The notes below the pieces were generated by a model, which made no database searches, was not told the DNA's origin, and saw only the letters and a program-made list of their open reading frames with translations. 45,832 nucleotides of DNA from an uncultured Eubacteriales bacterium (lineage in GTDB: Bacteria; Bacillota; Clostridia; Oscillospirales; Acutalibacteraceae). Position numbers and translations under genes: made by a program. Shown one piece after another: positions 25,526 through 34,526 of the stretch; position 1 is the first letter of the stretch, and the number at the start of each line of letters is the position of its first letter. Where the stretch lies: contig CAKSSJ010000016.1 of the NCBI GenBank assembly GCA_934488615.1, positions 1 through 45,832 on the forward strand, read 5' to 3'.

Positions 25526-26062
25526 ATGAATAAATTTATAATCGCACAGATTTTCGGATTTGCAGGTCTCGCCTGCTCCGTCGCCGCTTATCAATGCAAA
25601 AAGCACAGAAGTGTCATGCTTTTGAAAACCTCAAATGAATTGCTTTTTGCTTTTCAGTATTTCTTTCTCGGTACTTATACGGGAATGGCAATGAATATAA
25701 TCAGCTCAATAAGAAATCTGACTTTTTCATATCTCGTAAAAAAAGAAAAGAACACTCTCCCCTTTCAAATATTATTTTGTATTGCGTTTGTTATTTCGGG
25801 GATTTTTACATGGAAAAACTATCTTAGCTTGATAGTAATTCTCGCAAAGCTTTTGACAACTGTCGTTTACGGAATGAAGAACACAAAATATCTTCGTTTT
25901 GCGACAGTTCCGACAAGTATATTTTGGTTAATTTATAATTACAGCTGTAAAGCAACGGCAGGAGTAATTTCCGAGATTCTTTCGCTTATTTCATTGATAA
26001 GCGCCATAATACGAATAGATATAATCGGAGAAAAAAATAAAGCAGGTCAGCGTGAAAACTGA
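25526..26062 (+). CDS. YgjV-family inner membrane protein
   Basis: This 178-residue membrane protein has about five hydrophobic helices. The N-terminal FGFAGLACSVAAYQCKKHRS and LLFAFQYFFLGTYTGMAMN segments match the YgjV family, whose function is unknown. AAAGGAG precedes the ATG at 25526; the 19 upstream codons are rejected because they overlap the promoter. It is on the plus strand between two minus-strand exported-protein genes. Its last codons form the left arm of the terminator. Confidence 0.85.
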   Translation: MNKFIIAQIFGFAGLACSVAAYQCKKHRSVMLLKTSNELLFAFQYFFLGTYTGMAMNIISSIRNLTFSYLVKKEKNTLPFQILFCIAFVISGIFTWKNYLSLIVILAKLLTTVVYGMKNTKYLRFATVPTSIFWLIYNYSCKATAGVISEILSLISLISAIIRIDIIGEKNKAGQREN

Positions 26063-26077
26063 TCTGCTTTAGTATAT
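26039..26077. terminator. Bidirectional terminator overlapping the ygjV-like stop codon
   Basis: AAAGCAGGTCAG (26039-26050) pairs with CTGATCTGCTTT (26059-26070), with one G-U pair and an 8-nt loop. The stop codon (26060-26062) lies in the right arm. T-rich sequence follows on both strands, so it can end both convergent genes. Confidence 0.85.
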
Positions 26078-26082
26078 TTTTC

Positions 26083-28146
26083 TTATAAAATTCCGAACAT
26101 ATATCTGAAAAACGAAACTATATTCTCATAAATTTTTCTAAAAATCGAAGTCGGTTTTTTATCCTCTTCAATGTCAATTTTTTCTTCATGCTTCGGTTCT
26201 TCTTCATCGGGAATATCCTGCGATATAATGCTGCTATATTCGGTAAAGACTGATGACGATTGAATATTTTCACTTTGAGAAACGGTTGAAAGAAGCAAGC
26301 CTGCCTGTTCAATTATTTCAAGGTCATCTGTATTTATTACGCTGTCATGATTACAGTCGGCGGCAAGTCTCATTGCGGGAGTCGGAGTAAGCATGCCGTT
26401 TATGATAAGCGAAACTATTGTTGCATCGCGGCCGTCATAAATTCCGTCACCGTTAATATCGCCGAAAACAACAACCGTATATGTTTTAAGGATATTTCCT
26501 GTTTTGTCATCGACTATTTTTATTTCGTCACCTGTTTTGGCTTTTGTAACATCCTCAATTTCAAAATGCGTTCCGTTTTTCAAACCGATCGACTGATTAA
26601 CGGGTTCTGTAATATCTTCAAGAATATCAAATCCGTAAACCAAGTCATTTTGCTTTGTGAATGATAAGGGACCGGAATTCTTAACCAACTCTATATCAAC
26701 TTTTATTTGTAATCCTGCATCAACGGTTGCCTGAGTAACATTTATTGTTCCAACCTTTGTTTCATAACCGTCCTTGGCAACGGTAAATGAATATTTACCT
26801 GCGGAAACACGGAAATAATTTTCATTATTTATTGGATCAATAATATTTCCCTGCTCATCTTTAAGAGTGAGAGTTGTATCGGAATAAGGAATATTAAACT
26901 GGAGTGTGCATTTAGTATACTCTGTTTTTGTTACAAGGAACGGCTGAACATAGCAGATGCCGCCCTTGCCGAGAATATAGATACGAACATAAGAATTGAT
27001 CTGATCTTCATAATCGTTGAGGTCAAATGTAATTGTGTCGTTATCTTTTTCAATGCTCTTTTCACCAATAACATTACCGTCTGCAACAATTTTAACGGTG
27101 TGGGCGTTGTAGGGATTGATGCTGATCTGGTTAGTATCGTTATCAACATTTACTCTGCTGACCATCGGGAAAGGTCCCTCAGCCTCAAAGCCGTCACCAA
27201 GCTCCCAATCATTTTTTGAAGTCTTTGAACAGGCAAAGAATGTTCCGTTTTCCATGCTTGTGCGGATATTTGCCTGAGTATTTTTAGGCATTACAAAATA
27301 CTGAGCATTATTTTCAACATCGCCGAAGTCGTGAGCATCGTCCTCACAGAATCCCCAAATATTTCTGCCTTGCGGTGCAGTAAGCTTAAGAGTTTCATCA
27401 TAAAGATAACGGTCGTTATGGGTTCTGTTATCCTTTGTATTAACAAGCTCCATGCCTATGCAGGCAGAATAGTTAAGGAAGATACTTGCAAATTTCTTTA
27501 CGAATTCTTCATTATAAGTGTTTATATCATGTCTGCCCTCTGTCCATTCGCCAACATGGTTGATATGGCAAATTCCGCCGGCAGCCTGACTCTTTTTTAC
27601 CGCATCCTCAGGCCACTTTGAATCAAGCTCAAGATCTCCATGACCGCAATCGGCATAATAGCTGTTAACATGGCATTTTGCTGTTGAAGAACCGTTAAGC
27701 TCGATACCGAGAGGAACCTCGGTCATACCGTCTCCGCCTCTGTCAGAACCTGTTGTGATCTGCTTATATCTTTCTTCGGTCAGTTCATCAACGTTACCGT
27801 GTTTAAAATACTGATAACCGAAAATTGAAAGACGTTTTTGATCCTTTGTCCATGAATAGTTGACTGTACCGTGATCTGTAAGTGCAAGAGCCTGAAAACC
27901 GAGAGAATAATATTTTTCAATCATGTCGTCAAGCTCAATATCTCCGTCACTTCTTACGGTATGAACATGAGTTGCGCCTTTATATGCTTTCCATGTGTTC
28001 CAATCAATTGTTTCATAAGGATTTGAAATTGTAAAATCATACTGTCCGATAGTATCGCCCGTAGCCGCAAATGCCTGACTTGTAAGTGCGGCAAAGCTTG
28101 AAAGAACAAGAACGATACTCAAAAGAATTGATAAAATCTTTTTCAC
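26083..28146 (-). CDS. Exported PHP-domain metallohydrolase with type I dockerin and amphipathic tail
   Basis: The 687-residue product has a signal peptide (1-27, ending AFA). A PHP/CehA-like domain is nearly identical in layout to its neighbour (His60/His62, SDGD, LTDHG, HINHVGEW, CEDDAHDFGD). A PEGA-like module follows. At about 560-615 lies a dockerin with two calcium loops, DINGDGIYDGRD and DCNHDSVINTDD. An acidic/Lys-rich linker leads to a C-terminal aromatic amphipathic helix. The dockerin predicts docking to a cohesin-bearing scaffold or cell-surface protein. The start is GTG at 28146 with GGAGGT six bases upstream. Substrate unknown. Confidence 0.9.
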   Translation of the reverse strand: MKKILSILLSIVLVLSSFAALTSQAFAATGDTIGQYDFTISNPYETIDWNTWKAYKGATHVHTVRSDGDIELDDMIEKYYSLGFQALALTDHGTVNYSWTKDQKRLSIFGYQYFKHGNVDELTEERYKQITTGSDRGGDGMTEVPLGIELNGSSTAKCHVNSYYADCGHGDLELDSKWPEDAVKKSQAAGGICHINHVGEWTEGRHDINTYNEEFVKKFASIFLNYSACIGMELVNTKDNRTHNDRYLYDETLKLTAPQGRNIWGFCEDDAHDFGDVENNAQYFVMPKNTQANIRTSMENGTFFACSKTSKNDWELGDGFEAEGPFPMVSRVNVDNDTNQISINPYNAHTVKIVADGNVIGEKSIEKDNDTITFDLNDYEDQINSYVRIYILGKGGICYVQPFLVTKTEYTKCTLQFNIPYSDTTLTLKDEQGNIIDPINNENYFRVSAGKYSFTVAKDGYETKVGTINVTQATVDAGLQIKVDIELVKNSGPLSFTKQNDLVYGFDILEDITEPVNQSIGLKNGTHFEIEDVTKAKTGDEIKIVDDKTGNILKTYTVVVFGDINGDGIYDGRDATIVSLIINGMLTPTPAMRLAADCNHDSVINTDDLEIIEQAGLLLSTVSQSENIQSSSVFTEYSSIISQDIPDEEEPKHEEKIDIEEDKKPTSIFRKIYENIVSFFRYMFGIL

Positions 28147-28181
28147 TTGTGTACCTCCGAATTACAAAATATTCCTTATAT

Positions 28182-28210
28182 AATATAACAAAAATATTTG
28201 AATTCGTCAA
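28182..28210 (-). promoter_or_regulatory. Promoter of the dockerin PHP gene
   Basis: On the minus strand TTGACG (28210-28205), 17 nt, TATATT (28187-28182), about 36 nt upstream of the GTG start. Confidence 0.6.
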
Positions 28211-28297
28211 CAATTCATTTGTTATGATTATAACTTTTTACGTTTTATACAAATGAGATTTTTGAATTTTTACTTTTTATAAAATACATTGTGCATT

Positions 28298-28325
28298 TTG
28301 ACTATTTAATATTATTTTGTATATC
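28298..28325 (+). promoter_or_regulatory. Possible promoter of the M6-like protease gene
   Basis: TTGACT (28298-28303), 16-nt spacer, TATATC (28320-28325), about 80 nt upstream of the ATG at 28406. The region is very AT-rich, so the match is less certain. Confidence 0.45.
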
Positions 28326-28405
28326 TTTTTTTATACAATTCTAATTATTAATTATCACTAAATCTTCCAAAAGAAATGATAAAATAAAAAGAAAGAGGTG
28401 ATTTA

Positions 28406-30397
28406 ATGTTTTTCAAAAAGAGTATTTCACTGTTGATGGCTGTTATAACAATTTGTTTATCATTTATATATAATGTTTCGGCATTTGATAATGATATCGA
28501 TGATTATAATTTTACAAATCTTATTGTATTTGCAAAATTTAATGATGAAGAAGAATTTATTGACCGTAATTACGGTGAAACCGTCAGAAAGATTACCGAC
28601 AATTCATACAATACCGCCGAATATAATGTTTCGGATTATTTTTATTCTGTTTCTTCCGGTAAAGTTAAGATGAAAAGTTTATATCTTTTTGATAATGGCG
28701 GTTCAATAACGCTTAGCAGAAAAAGAGCTTACTATGCTTCTCAAAGCGATGAAAATCCGGACGGTTATGCAAACAGCAGAGAGCAAGCCGAACGTCTGTA
28801 TCAATTAAAAGAAGACTGGTCACAAGCAATAAATAATATAGTAAAAAAAGAAATTACAGATTATGATGGAAAAGAAAAATATAGTTTAGATGAGCTTGAT
28901 AAAAATAACGATGGATATATTGATTTAATTACGATAATTTATAAGCCAACCGAACAAACCAACATTTCCGTTGAATGGGCGTCTCCTTTATGGAATTATC
29001 GTGATCAAACAAATCTTGTTGAAATTAAAACTGAAAAGAAAACCATTCAAAGCCGTGCGTATGTTCAAATGACAAAGGATTATAAATATCTTTATACCGA
29101 TACATTGGGAAATAAAATAACGGCTATCGGTGTTAATTGTCACGAGACAGCTCATGCATTCGGTCTTTACGATCTTTATCAGTCATCGTATCAACCGGTC
29201 GGGTATATGTCAGCAATGGGTAAGCATACAACCGAGGTTGCACAATTTATTTCAGTAAAAGAACGTGAAGCACTCGGTTGGTTAAATAATAAGAATATAT
29301 ATCACATTTTAAATGAAGGTGATTACACTTTAAAACCTGTAAAAGATGGGTTTACCGATAATGTAATCGGGTATAAAATGGATATCCCTGAAATAAATAA
29401 AACCCTGTATCTTGAGTACAGAAGATTTGACGGAAAGGGTAGCAAATACGATTCACAAAAGAAAGAGCTGTTTCTTGCAAACGGGTCAAAAATCAAAGGG
29501 CTTTCTTTAAAAAGCGGATTAGTTTGCTATTTATTAAAAACCGGTATAAAATTTCCGAATAATGTTCAGTCAAGCGTTAATAATTGGAATTACAGTGTTG
29601 CGGGCGGTCAGTATAACAATAAGCCCGATGCAGCATTATCCCTCGGAGAAGAGATAGAAATAACAGACGGTCTTTATATAAATGTAACAGAAATGACCGA
29701 GAATGAATTGACATTTCATATCGAAGGAAATTTCTTCAATTCATCGAGCCTGCCTTCTGTAAACGGAGTTGAAATTACTTCTTTTCCAGAAAAAATCTGT
29801 GTGGGAGAAAGCTTTAATTTCAGTGCAAATGTTTTAGGAATAAACAATCCGCCGCAGACTATTATTTGGAGCATTGAAAATAATTCCGATGATAAAACAA
29901 CGATAAATGAAAACGGAAAATTTTTTATCGGCGAAAATGAAAACTCAAATGAAATAACAGTAATTGCATCGTATGAAAATAAATTTTCCGACAAGAAAAT
30001 TATTTTAGTTGAAAGAAAAGCGCATGATTTTGAATATCATAAAGCCGTAAAAGCAACGTGTGAAACCGACGGCAATTTTGAATATTATCGTTGCCGTGAA
30101 TGCGGAAAATATTTTGTTGATATGGGCGAAACTTTTGAAGAAACTACAATTGAAAATATGGTTATAAAAAAGACAGGACATATTCCCGGAGAATGGAAAG
30201 TTGTTAAACCGGCAACCTCGGAAGAAAACGGAATTATGGAGCAAAGATGTGTGGGCTGCAATAAACTTATGGCTTCAAAAGAATATAGTTTTTATCCTGA
30301 AAACCCGAAAGAAAATGTAAAGTCTTTTCTTAGTTCTTTTAAAAATCTTATAAAAAAGTTTTTTGAAATTATAAAAAATATTTTAATCGGAAGATAA
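28406..30397 (+). CDS. Exported M6-like zinc metalloprotease with Cys-rich C-terminal modules
   Basis: This 663-residue product has a signal peptide (residues 1-26). Its zinc-binding motif HETAHAFGLYDLY (His246, Glu247, His250, Asp256) matches the HExxHxxGxxD pattern of the M6/immune-inhibitor-A-like peptidases. A beta-rich region and an Ig-like stretch (about 450-540) follow. Next come two small Cys-containing modules (CETDGNFEYYRCRECGKYF, then RCVGCNKLM), a type often found at the ends of Clostridia surface proteins. An amphipathic C-terminal helix resembles the tail of the dockerin PHP protein. GAGGTG precedes the ATG. It probably cleaves extracellular proteins; the target is unknown. Confidence 0.85.
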   Translation: MFFKKSISLLMAVITICLSFIYNVSAFDNDIDDYNFTNLIVFAKFNDEEEFIDRNYGETVRKITDNSYNTAEYNVSDYFYSVSSGKVKMKSLYLFDNGGSITLSRKRAYYASQSDENPDGYANSREQAERLYQLKEDWSQAINNIVKKEITDYDGKEKYSLDELDKNNDGYIDLITIIYKPTEQTNISVEWASPLWNYRDQTNLVEIKTEKKTIQSRAYVQMTKDYKYLYTDTLGNKITAIGVNCHETAHAFGLYDLYQSSYQPVGYMSAMGKHTTEVAQFISVKEREALGWLNNKNIYHILNEGDYTLKPVKDGFTDNVIGYKMDIPEINKTLYLEYRRFDGKGSKYDSQKKELFLANGSKIKGLSLKSGLVCYLLKTGIKFPNNVQSSVNNWNYSVAGGQYNNKPDAALSLGEEIEITDGLYINVTEMTENELTFHIEGNFFNSSSLPSVNGVEITSFPEKICVGESFNFSANVLGINNPPQTIIWSIENNSDDKTTINENGKFFIGENENSNEITVIASYENKFSDKKIILVERKAHDFEYHKAVKATCETDGNFEYYRCRECGKYFVDMGETFEETTIENMVIKKTGHIPGEWKVVKPATSEENGIMEQRCVGCNKLMASKEYSFYPENPKENVKSFLSSFKNLIKKFFEIIKNILIGR

Positions 30398-30400
30398 AAA

Positions 30401-30429
30401 AATCGACACGACTTTTTGCCGTGTCGATT
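30401..30429. terminator. Terminator between the M6 gene and fba
   Basis: Perfect 10-bp stem AATCGACACG (30401-30410) / CGTGTCGATT (30420-30429). On the minus strand it is followed by seven T, a strong terminator for fba; on the plus strand the T-run is poor. Confidence 0.9.
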
Positions 30430-30444
30430 AAATTTATTCTCTGA

Positions 30445-31380
30445 TCATGCCTTGCCTGCACAGCCGAGAACTGTGTTGATCTTGTGCTCAACCATTCCCT
30501 CAATAGCCTCACGAGCGGGCTTGAGATACTGGCGAGGATCGAAATCGCTCGGATGCTCAACAAAATGCTTTCTGATAGCAGCTGTCATTGCAAGACGAAG
30601 GTCCGAGTCGATGTTGATCTTGCAAACTGCCATTGTTGCAGCCTGACGAAGCATATCCTCGGGGATACCGATTGCATCCGGCATGCTTCCGCCGTATTTA
30701 TTGATTTCTTCAACAAACTCGGGGATAACGGAAGATGCACCGTGAAGAACGATCGGGAAGCCCGGAAGTCTCTTTGATACTTCTTCAAGAATGTCAAAAC
30801 GAAGCTGTGGCTTCTGACCGGGCTTGAACTTGTATGCGCCGTGGCTTGTGCCGATAGCGATAGCAAGTGAATCAACGCCTGTGCGCTTTACGAAATCCTC
30901 AACCTGATCTGGATTTGTGTAGGAAGCGTCCTCAGCATTAACGCTGACTTCGTCCTCAACGCCTGCAAGCTGTCCGAGCTCACCCTCAACAACAACGCCG
31001 TGAGCGTGTGCATAGTCAACTACCTTCTTTGTAAGAGCAACGTTCTCCTCATAAGGAAGTGAAGAACCGTCGATCATAACGGATGTGAAACCGCCGTCGA
31101 TGCAAGCCTTACAGGTCTCAAAATCCGGACCGTGGTCAAGGTGGAGAGCAATCGGAAGACCCGACTCCTCAACAGCAGCCTCAACGAGCTTTACAAGATA
31201 AAGGTGATTAGCATAATCACGTGCACCCTTGGAAACCTGGAGAATAAGGGGAGCGTTGAGCTTCTTTCCTGCTGCAACGATGCCCTGAATGATTTCCATG
31301 TTGTTTACGTTGAAAGCGCCGACGGCATAGCCGCCTTCATAAGCGTCTTTGAACATTTTTGTGGTTGTTACAAGTGGCAT
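30445..31380 (-). CDS. fba: Class II fructose-bisphosphate aldolase
   Basis: This glycolytic, zinc-dependent enzyme splits fructose-1,6-bisphosphate into DHAP and glyceraldehyde-3-phosphate. The 311-residue product has the catalytic Asp82 and zinc His83 in LHLDHG, the GTSHGAYK segment with the second zinc ligand, and LHGASS with the third. The ATG at 31380 is preferred to an in-frame GTG at 31389, because AAAGGAGT lies directly upstream of the ATG and would overlap the GTG. Codon use is strongly optimised. It has its own promoter and a strong terminator. Confidence 0.97.
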   Translation of the reverse strand: MPLVTTTKMFKDAYEGGYAVGAFNVNNMEIIQGIVAAGKKLNAPLILQVSKGARDYANHLYLVKLVEAAVEESGLPIALHLDHGPDFETCKACIDGGFTSVMIDGSSLPYEENVALTKKVVDYAHAHGVVVEGELGQLAGVEDEVSVNAEDASYTNPDQVEDFVKRTGVDSLAIAIGTSHGAYKFKPGQKPQLRFDILEEVSKRLPGFPIVLHGASSVIPEFVEEINKYGGSMPDAIGIPEDMLRQAATMAVCKINIDSDLRLAMTAAIRKHFVEHPSDFDPRQYLKPAREAIEGMVEHKINTVLGCAGKA

Positions 31381-31411
31381 AAAAAACACTCCTTTGTTTT
31401 ATTACAGGATA

Positions 31412-31439
31412 ATTATATCATTTTTATCCTTTTTGTCAA
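31412..31439 (-). promoter_or_regulatory. fba promoter with overlapping inverted repeat
   Basis: On the minus strand TTGACA (31439-31434), 16 nt, perfect TATAAT (31417-31412). An inverted repeat GGATAA (31408-31413) / TTATCC (31424-31429) with a 10-nt spacer covers the -10 box and could be an operator. Confidence 0.8.
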
Positions 31440-31502
31440 TGTGAAATTGATATATATTTAACGCACTTCAAAAGGTTTTATATTCTCTTAAAATGGCGTT
31501 AA

Positions 31503-32771
31503 TTATTTGATAATATCTGTGCCCATATACGGTACAAGAACCTCGGGAATTGTAACAGTTCCGTCCTCATTCTGATAGTTTTCGAGGATTGCGGCGGTCG
31601 TTCTGCCGATAGCTACGCCCGAGCCGTTGAGAGTATGAACAAGCTGTGCCTTGCTCTTGGGATCCTTCTTGAATCTGATAGCAGCACGGCGAGCCTGGAA
31701 GTCCTCAAAGTTGGAGCATGAGGAAATTTCAACATATCTGTTATAGGAAGGCATCCAAACCTCAATATCATAGGTCTTTGCCGATGAGAAGCCGATATCG
31801 CCCGTTGAAAGGCAAACAACACGGTAAGGAAGACCGAGAAGCTGAAGAACTCTCTCAGCGTCGTTTGTAAGCTTTTCAAGCTCATCATAGGATGTTTCGG
31901 GGTCAACAAACTTAACAAGCTCAACCTTGTTGAACTGATGCTGACGGATAAGACCTCTTGTATCACGGCCTGCTGAGCCTGCCTCTGCACGGAAGCATGC
32001 AGAATATGCACAATACTTGATAGGAAGCTTACTGCCGTCAAGAATTTCGTCTCTGTGCATGTTGGTTACGGGAACCTCGGCTGTAGGAATAAGGAAAAGG
32101 TCGTCGGTTGTCTTGAATGCGTCGTCCTCAAACTTCGGAAGCTGACCTGTACCCGTCATTGAAGCTCTGTTTACAAGGAACGGAGGAAGAATCTCGGTAT
32201 ATCCATGTTCGGTGTGCGTATTGAGGTAAAAGCTGATGATCGCTCTTTCAAGTCTTGCACCGAGACCTTTGTAGAAATGAAAGCGTGTGCCGGTTACCTT
32301 TGCAGCTGTTTCAGGATCAAGAATTCCGAGGTCTGCACCGATATCCCAATGAGCCTTATAATCAAAGTCAAACTTTCTTGGCTCACCCCAGCGGCGAATT
32401 TCAACATTTTCACTGTCATCTTTGCCGATAGGAACGCTCTTGTTCGGAATATTCGGGAATTCATAGATAAGGGATTTCTGCTTTGCATCAAGTTCGGCGA
32501 TTTTAGCGTCGTCCGCTTTGATTTTTGACTTAATCTCATTCATTCTTGTCATGATTTCAGAGATGTCGCCGCCCTCTTTCTTAATCTGAGGAATTTTTTT
32601 ACTTGCGGCGTTCTGCTCCTGCTTGAGAGCATCGGTTGCTTTCATAAGCTCACGACGTTCTGCATCAATTTCAAGAACCTCATCAACAATAGCATCCATA
32701 TCCTTGTTTCTTGTTTTCATGGCTGCTTTAACCATTTCGGGGTTTTCACGAATAAGTTTGATATCTAACAT
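31503..32771 (-). CDS. serS: Serine-tRNA ligase
   Basis: This class II aminoacyl-tRNA synthetase has 422 residues. It has the N-terminal coiled-coil arm (residues about 30-100) that grips the long variable arm of tRNA-Ser. Motif 2 is CFRAEAGSAGRDTRGLIRQHQF and motif 3 is SGVAIGRTTAAILENYQ. TTGGAGTG precedes the ATG. It follows parB by 18 nt and probably shares the parA-parB transcript. No T-box leader is visible. Confidence 0.98.
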   Translation of the reverse strand: MLDIKLIRENPEMVKAAMKTRNKDMDAIVDEVLEIDAERRELMKATDALKQEQNAASKKIPQIKKEGGDISEIMTRMNEIKSKIKADDAKIAELDAKQKSLIYEFPNIPNKSVPIGKDDSENVEIRRWGEPRKFDFDYKAHWDIGADLGILDPETAAKVTGTRFHFYKGLGARLERAIISFYLNTHTEHGYTEILPPFLVNRASMTGTGQLPKFEDDAFKTTDDLFLIPTAEVPVTNMHRDEILDGSKLPIKYCAYSACFRAEAGSAGRDTRGLIRQHQFNKVELVKFVDPETSYDELEKLTNDAERVLQLLGLPYRVVCLSTGDIGFSSAKTYDIEVWMPSYNRYVEISSCSNFEDFQARRAAIRFKKDPKSKAQLVHTLNGSGVAIGRTTAAILENYQNEDGTVTIPEVLVPYMGTDIIK

Positions 32772-32789
32772 TTATATCACTCCAATATA

Positions 32790-33650
32790 TTATTTACCGT
32801 AATTTTCGAGTTTCATTGCAAGACCTTCAAGATCGTCCTTGTCAAAAAATTCTATTTCAAGAACGCCTGCATCCTGCTTTGCCTCTTTTATTTTAACTTT
32901 TCTGCCGAGGTTTTCAACCAATGCAAGCTCAACCTCACTAAAAAATTTATCTCTGACCTGTTTTTTCGGAACTTTCGGAACCTTTTTTGATTTCTTAACA
33001 AGCGACTCAACGTCACGAACTGAAAGATCCTCTTTGACAATCATTTTTGCCGTTTGAATAATCATATCTTCACTGTCAAATCCGAGCAAAGCCCTTGCAT
33101 GACCGGGCGAGATAAGATTATTCTTTACCATTTCCTGCACTTCATTCGGAAGTTTAAGAAGCCGCAGTGCATTTGCAACAGCTGGACGGGATTTACCGAC
33201 CTTTTCCGCCGCCTGCTCCTGCGTAATTTTAAGCTCGTCCATCATATAGCGATAACCGAGGGCTTCTTCAAGCGGATTGAGGTCCTCACGCTGGAGGTTT
33301 TCAATCATCGCAATTTCGATTACTTCCTCATCCGTAAGCTCTTTGATTACAACGGGAACCTCTGTAAGTCCTGCAATTCTTGCCGCTCTCCAACGTCTTT
33401 CACCTGCAACGAGCTGATAGCTTCCGCTTGCAAGCGGACGAACAACAAGCGGCTGAAGAACTCCGTGCTGTTCAATACTTTCGGCAAGTTCGGAAAGAGC
33501 CTTTTCATCAAAATCCTTACGTGGCTGATTGTGGTTCGGCTCAATTTCCATGATTCTGAGCTTATTGACGGAGGGGTTTATTTCTTCAACGGAGTTGTCA
33601 GCAAAGAGTGAGTCAAGTCCCCTGCCCAATCCGCCTAATTTTTTTGCCAT
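32790..33650 (-). CDS. parB: Chromosome-partitioning protein ParB (Spo0J)
   Basis: ParB is a CTP-dependent clamp that loads at parS and spreads on DNA to organise the origin region and recruit SMC. The 286-residue product has the CTP-binding GERRWR motif (83-88) and a helix-turn-helix with GKSRPAVANALRLLKL and SPGHARALL. Arg and Gly sit at positions known to favour parS over the Noc site. A C-terminal dimerisation domain follows. It starts 2 nt after parA, so translation is coupled. Two parS-like sites lie nearby. Confidence 0.97.
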   Translation of the reverse strand: MAKKLGGLGRGLDSLFADNSVEEINPSVNKLRIMEIEPNHNQPRKDFDEKALSELAESIEQHGVLQPLVVRPLASGSYQLVAGERRWRAARIAGLTEVPVVIKELTDEEVIEIAMIENLQREDLNPLEEALGYRYMMDELKITQEQAAEKVGKSRPAVANALRLLKLPNEVQEMVKNNLISPGHARALLGFDSEDMIIQTAKMIVKEDLSVRDVESLVKKSKKVPKVPKKQVRDKFFSEVELALVENLGRKVKIKEAKQDAGVLEIEFFDKDDLEGLAMKLENYGK

Positions 33651-33652
33651 TT

Positions 33653-34429
33653 TCAGGATACCTCCTTACCATTTTGTTTAAGAAATTCATCTGCAAGCGC
33701 ATCGTATGCCATTGCACCTTTTGAACTCTTATCATAATAATATATCGGCAGTCCGTAGCTCGGTGCTTCGGAAAGCTTGACGTTTCTCGGAATTGCCGTT
33801 GCATATACCTTCTTCGGGAAAAACCGCTTCAACTCTCCAACCACCTGCTGAGTCAAATTAAGACGTCCGTCATACATCGTTAAAAGTACGCCTTCCATGT
33901 CAATATGCGAATTATAAAGTCTCTTGACCTGGCGAATGGTTGACATCAGCTGTGAAAGACCTTCAAGCGCATAATACTCGCACTGAATCGGAACCAAAAC
34001 CGTGTCTGCCGCACATAAAGCATTAAGCGTTATAAGTCCGAGCGACGGCGGACAGTCAAGAAAAATAAAGTCAAAATCCGATTTTATCGGAGCAACCGCA
34101 TTTTTTATCTTGCTTTCGCGGCGCTGCATGTCAACAAGCTCAAGTTCTGCACCTGCAAGATTCATATTTGACGGCAAAACCCAGAGATTTTCAAACTTTG
34201 TTTTTATCATTGCCTTTTCAATCGGTAACGAATTGACAATAACATCATAAGACGAGGTTTCAAGCTCTCTTTTGTTAATTCCGAGACCGCTTGAAGCGTT
34301 ACCCTGCGGATCAATGTCCATCAAAAGCACTTTTTGTCCCTTATATGCAACGGATGCCGCAAGATTGACAGTGGAAGTTGTTTTTCCTACTCCGCCCTTC
34401 TGGTTTACAACCGCTATTATTTTTGCCAT
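33653..34429 (-). CDS. parA: Chromosome-partitioning ATPase ParA (Soj)
   Basis: This 258-residue P-loop ATPase of the ParA/Soj family has the deviant Walker A KGGVGKTT near residues 11-18, Walker A' and B motifs (LMDIDPQGN, IFLDCPPSLG) and no N-terminal HTH. It forms DNA-bound dimers and acts with ParB in origin segregation. In Bacillus it also regulates DnaA. AGGAAG precedes the ATG. On the minus strand an extended -10 (TGATATAAT) lies upstream. A parS-like site lies about 100 bp upstream. Confidence 0.96.
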   Translation of the reverse strand: MAKIIAVVNQKGGVGKTTSTVNLAASVAYKGQKVLLMDIDPQGNASSGLGINKRELETSSYDVIVNSLPIEKAMIKTKFENLWVLPSNMNLAGAELELVDMQRRESKIKNAVAPIKSDFDFIFLDCPPSLGLITLNALCAADTVLVPIQCEYYALEGLSQLMSTIRQVKRLYNSHIDMEGVLLTMYDGRLNLTQQVVGELKRFFPKKVYATAIPRNVKLSEAPSYGLPIYYYDKSSKGAMAYDALADEFLKQNGKEVS

Positions 34430-34526
34430 ATATTCACTTCCTTGTATTCTCCATAAACTAAATTATATCACAACTGTATATAAAAGAAAAGATAAAATTA
34501 AAAAATATCTTATGTTTTACACGGTT

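Noticed and set aside
22687..30397. Exported-protein block as a prophage or integrated mobile element
   Set aside because: No integrase, transposase, phage structural gene or flanking repeat; the two PHP genes are explained by duplication.
31460..31500. AACGC...GCGTT as a serS terminator
   Set aside because: Five-base stem with a loop of about 30 nt and no T-run.
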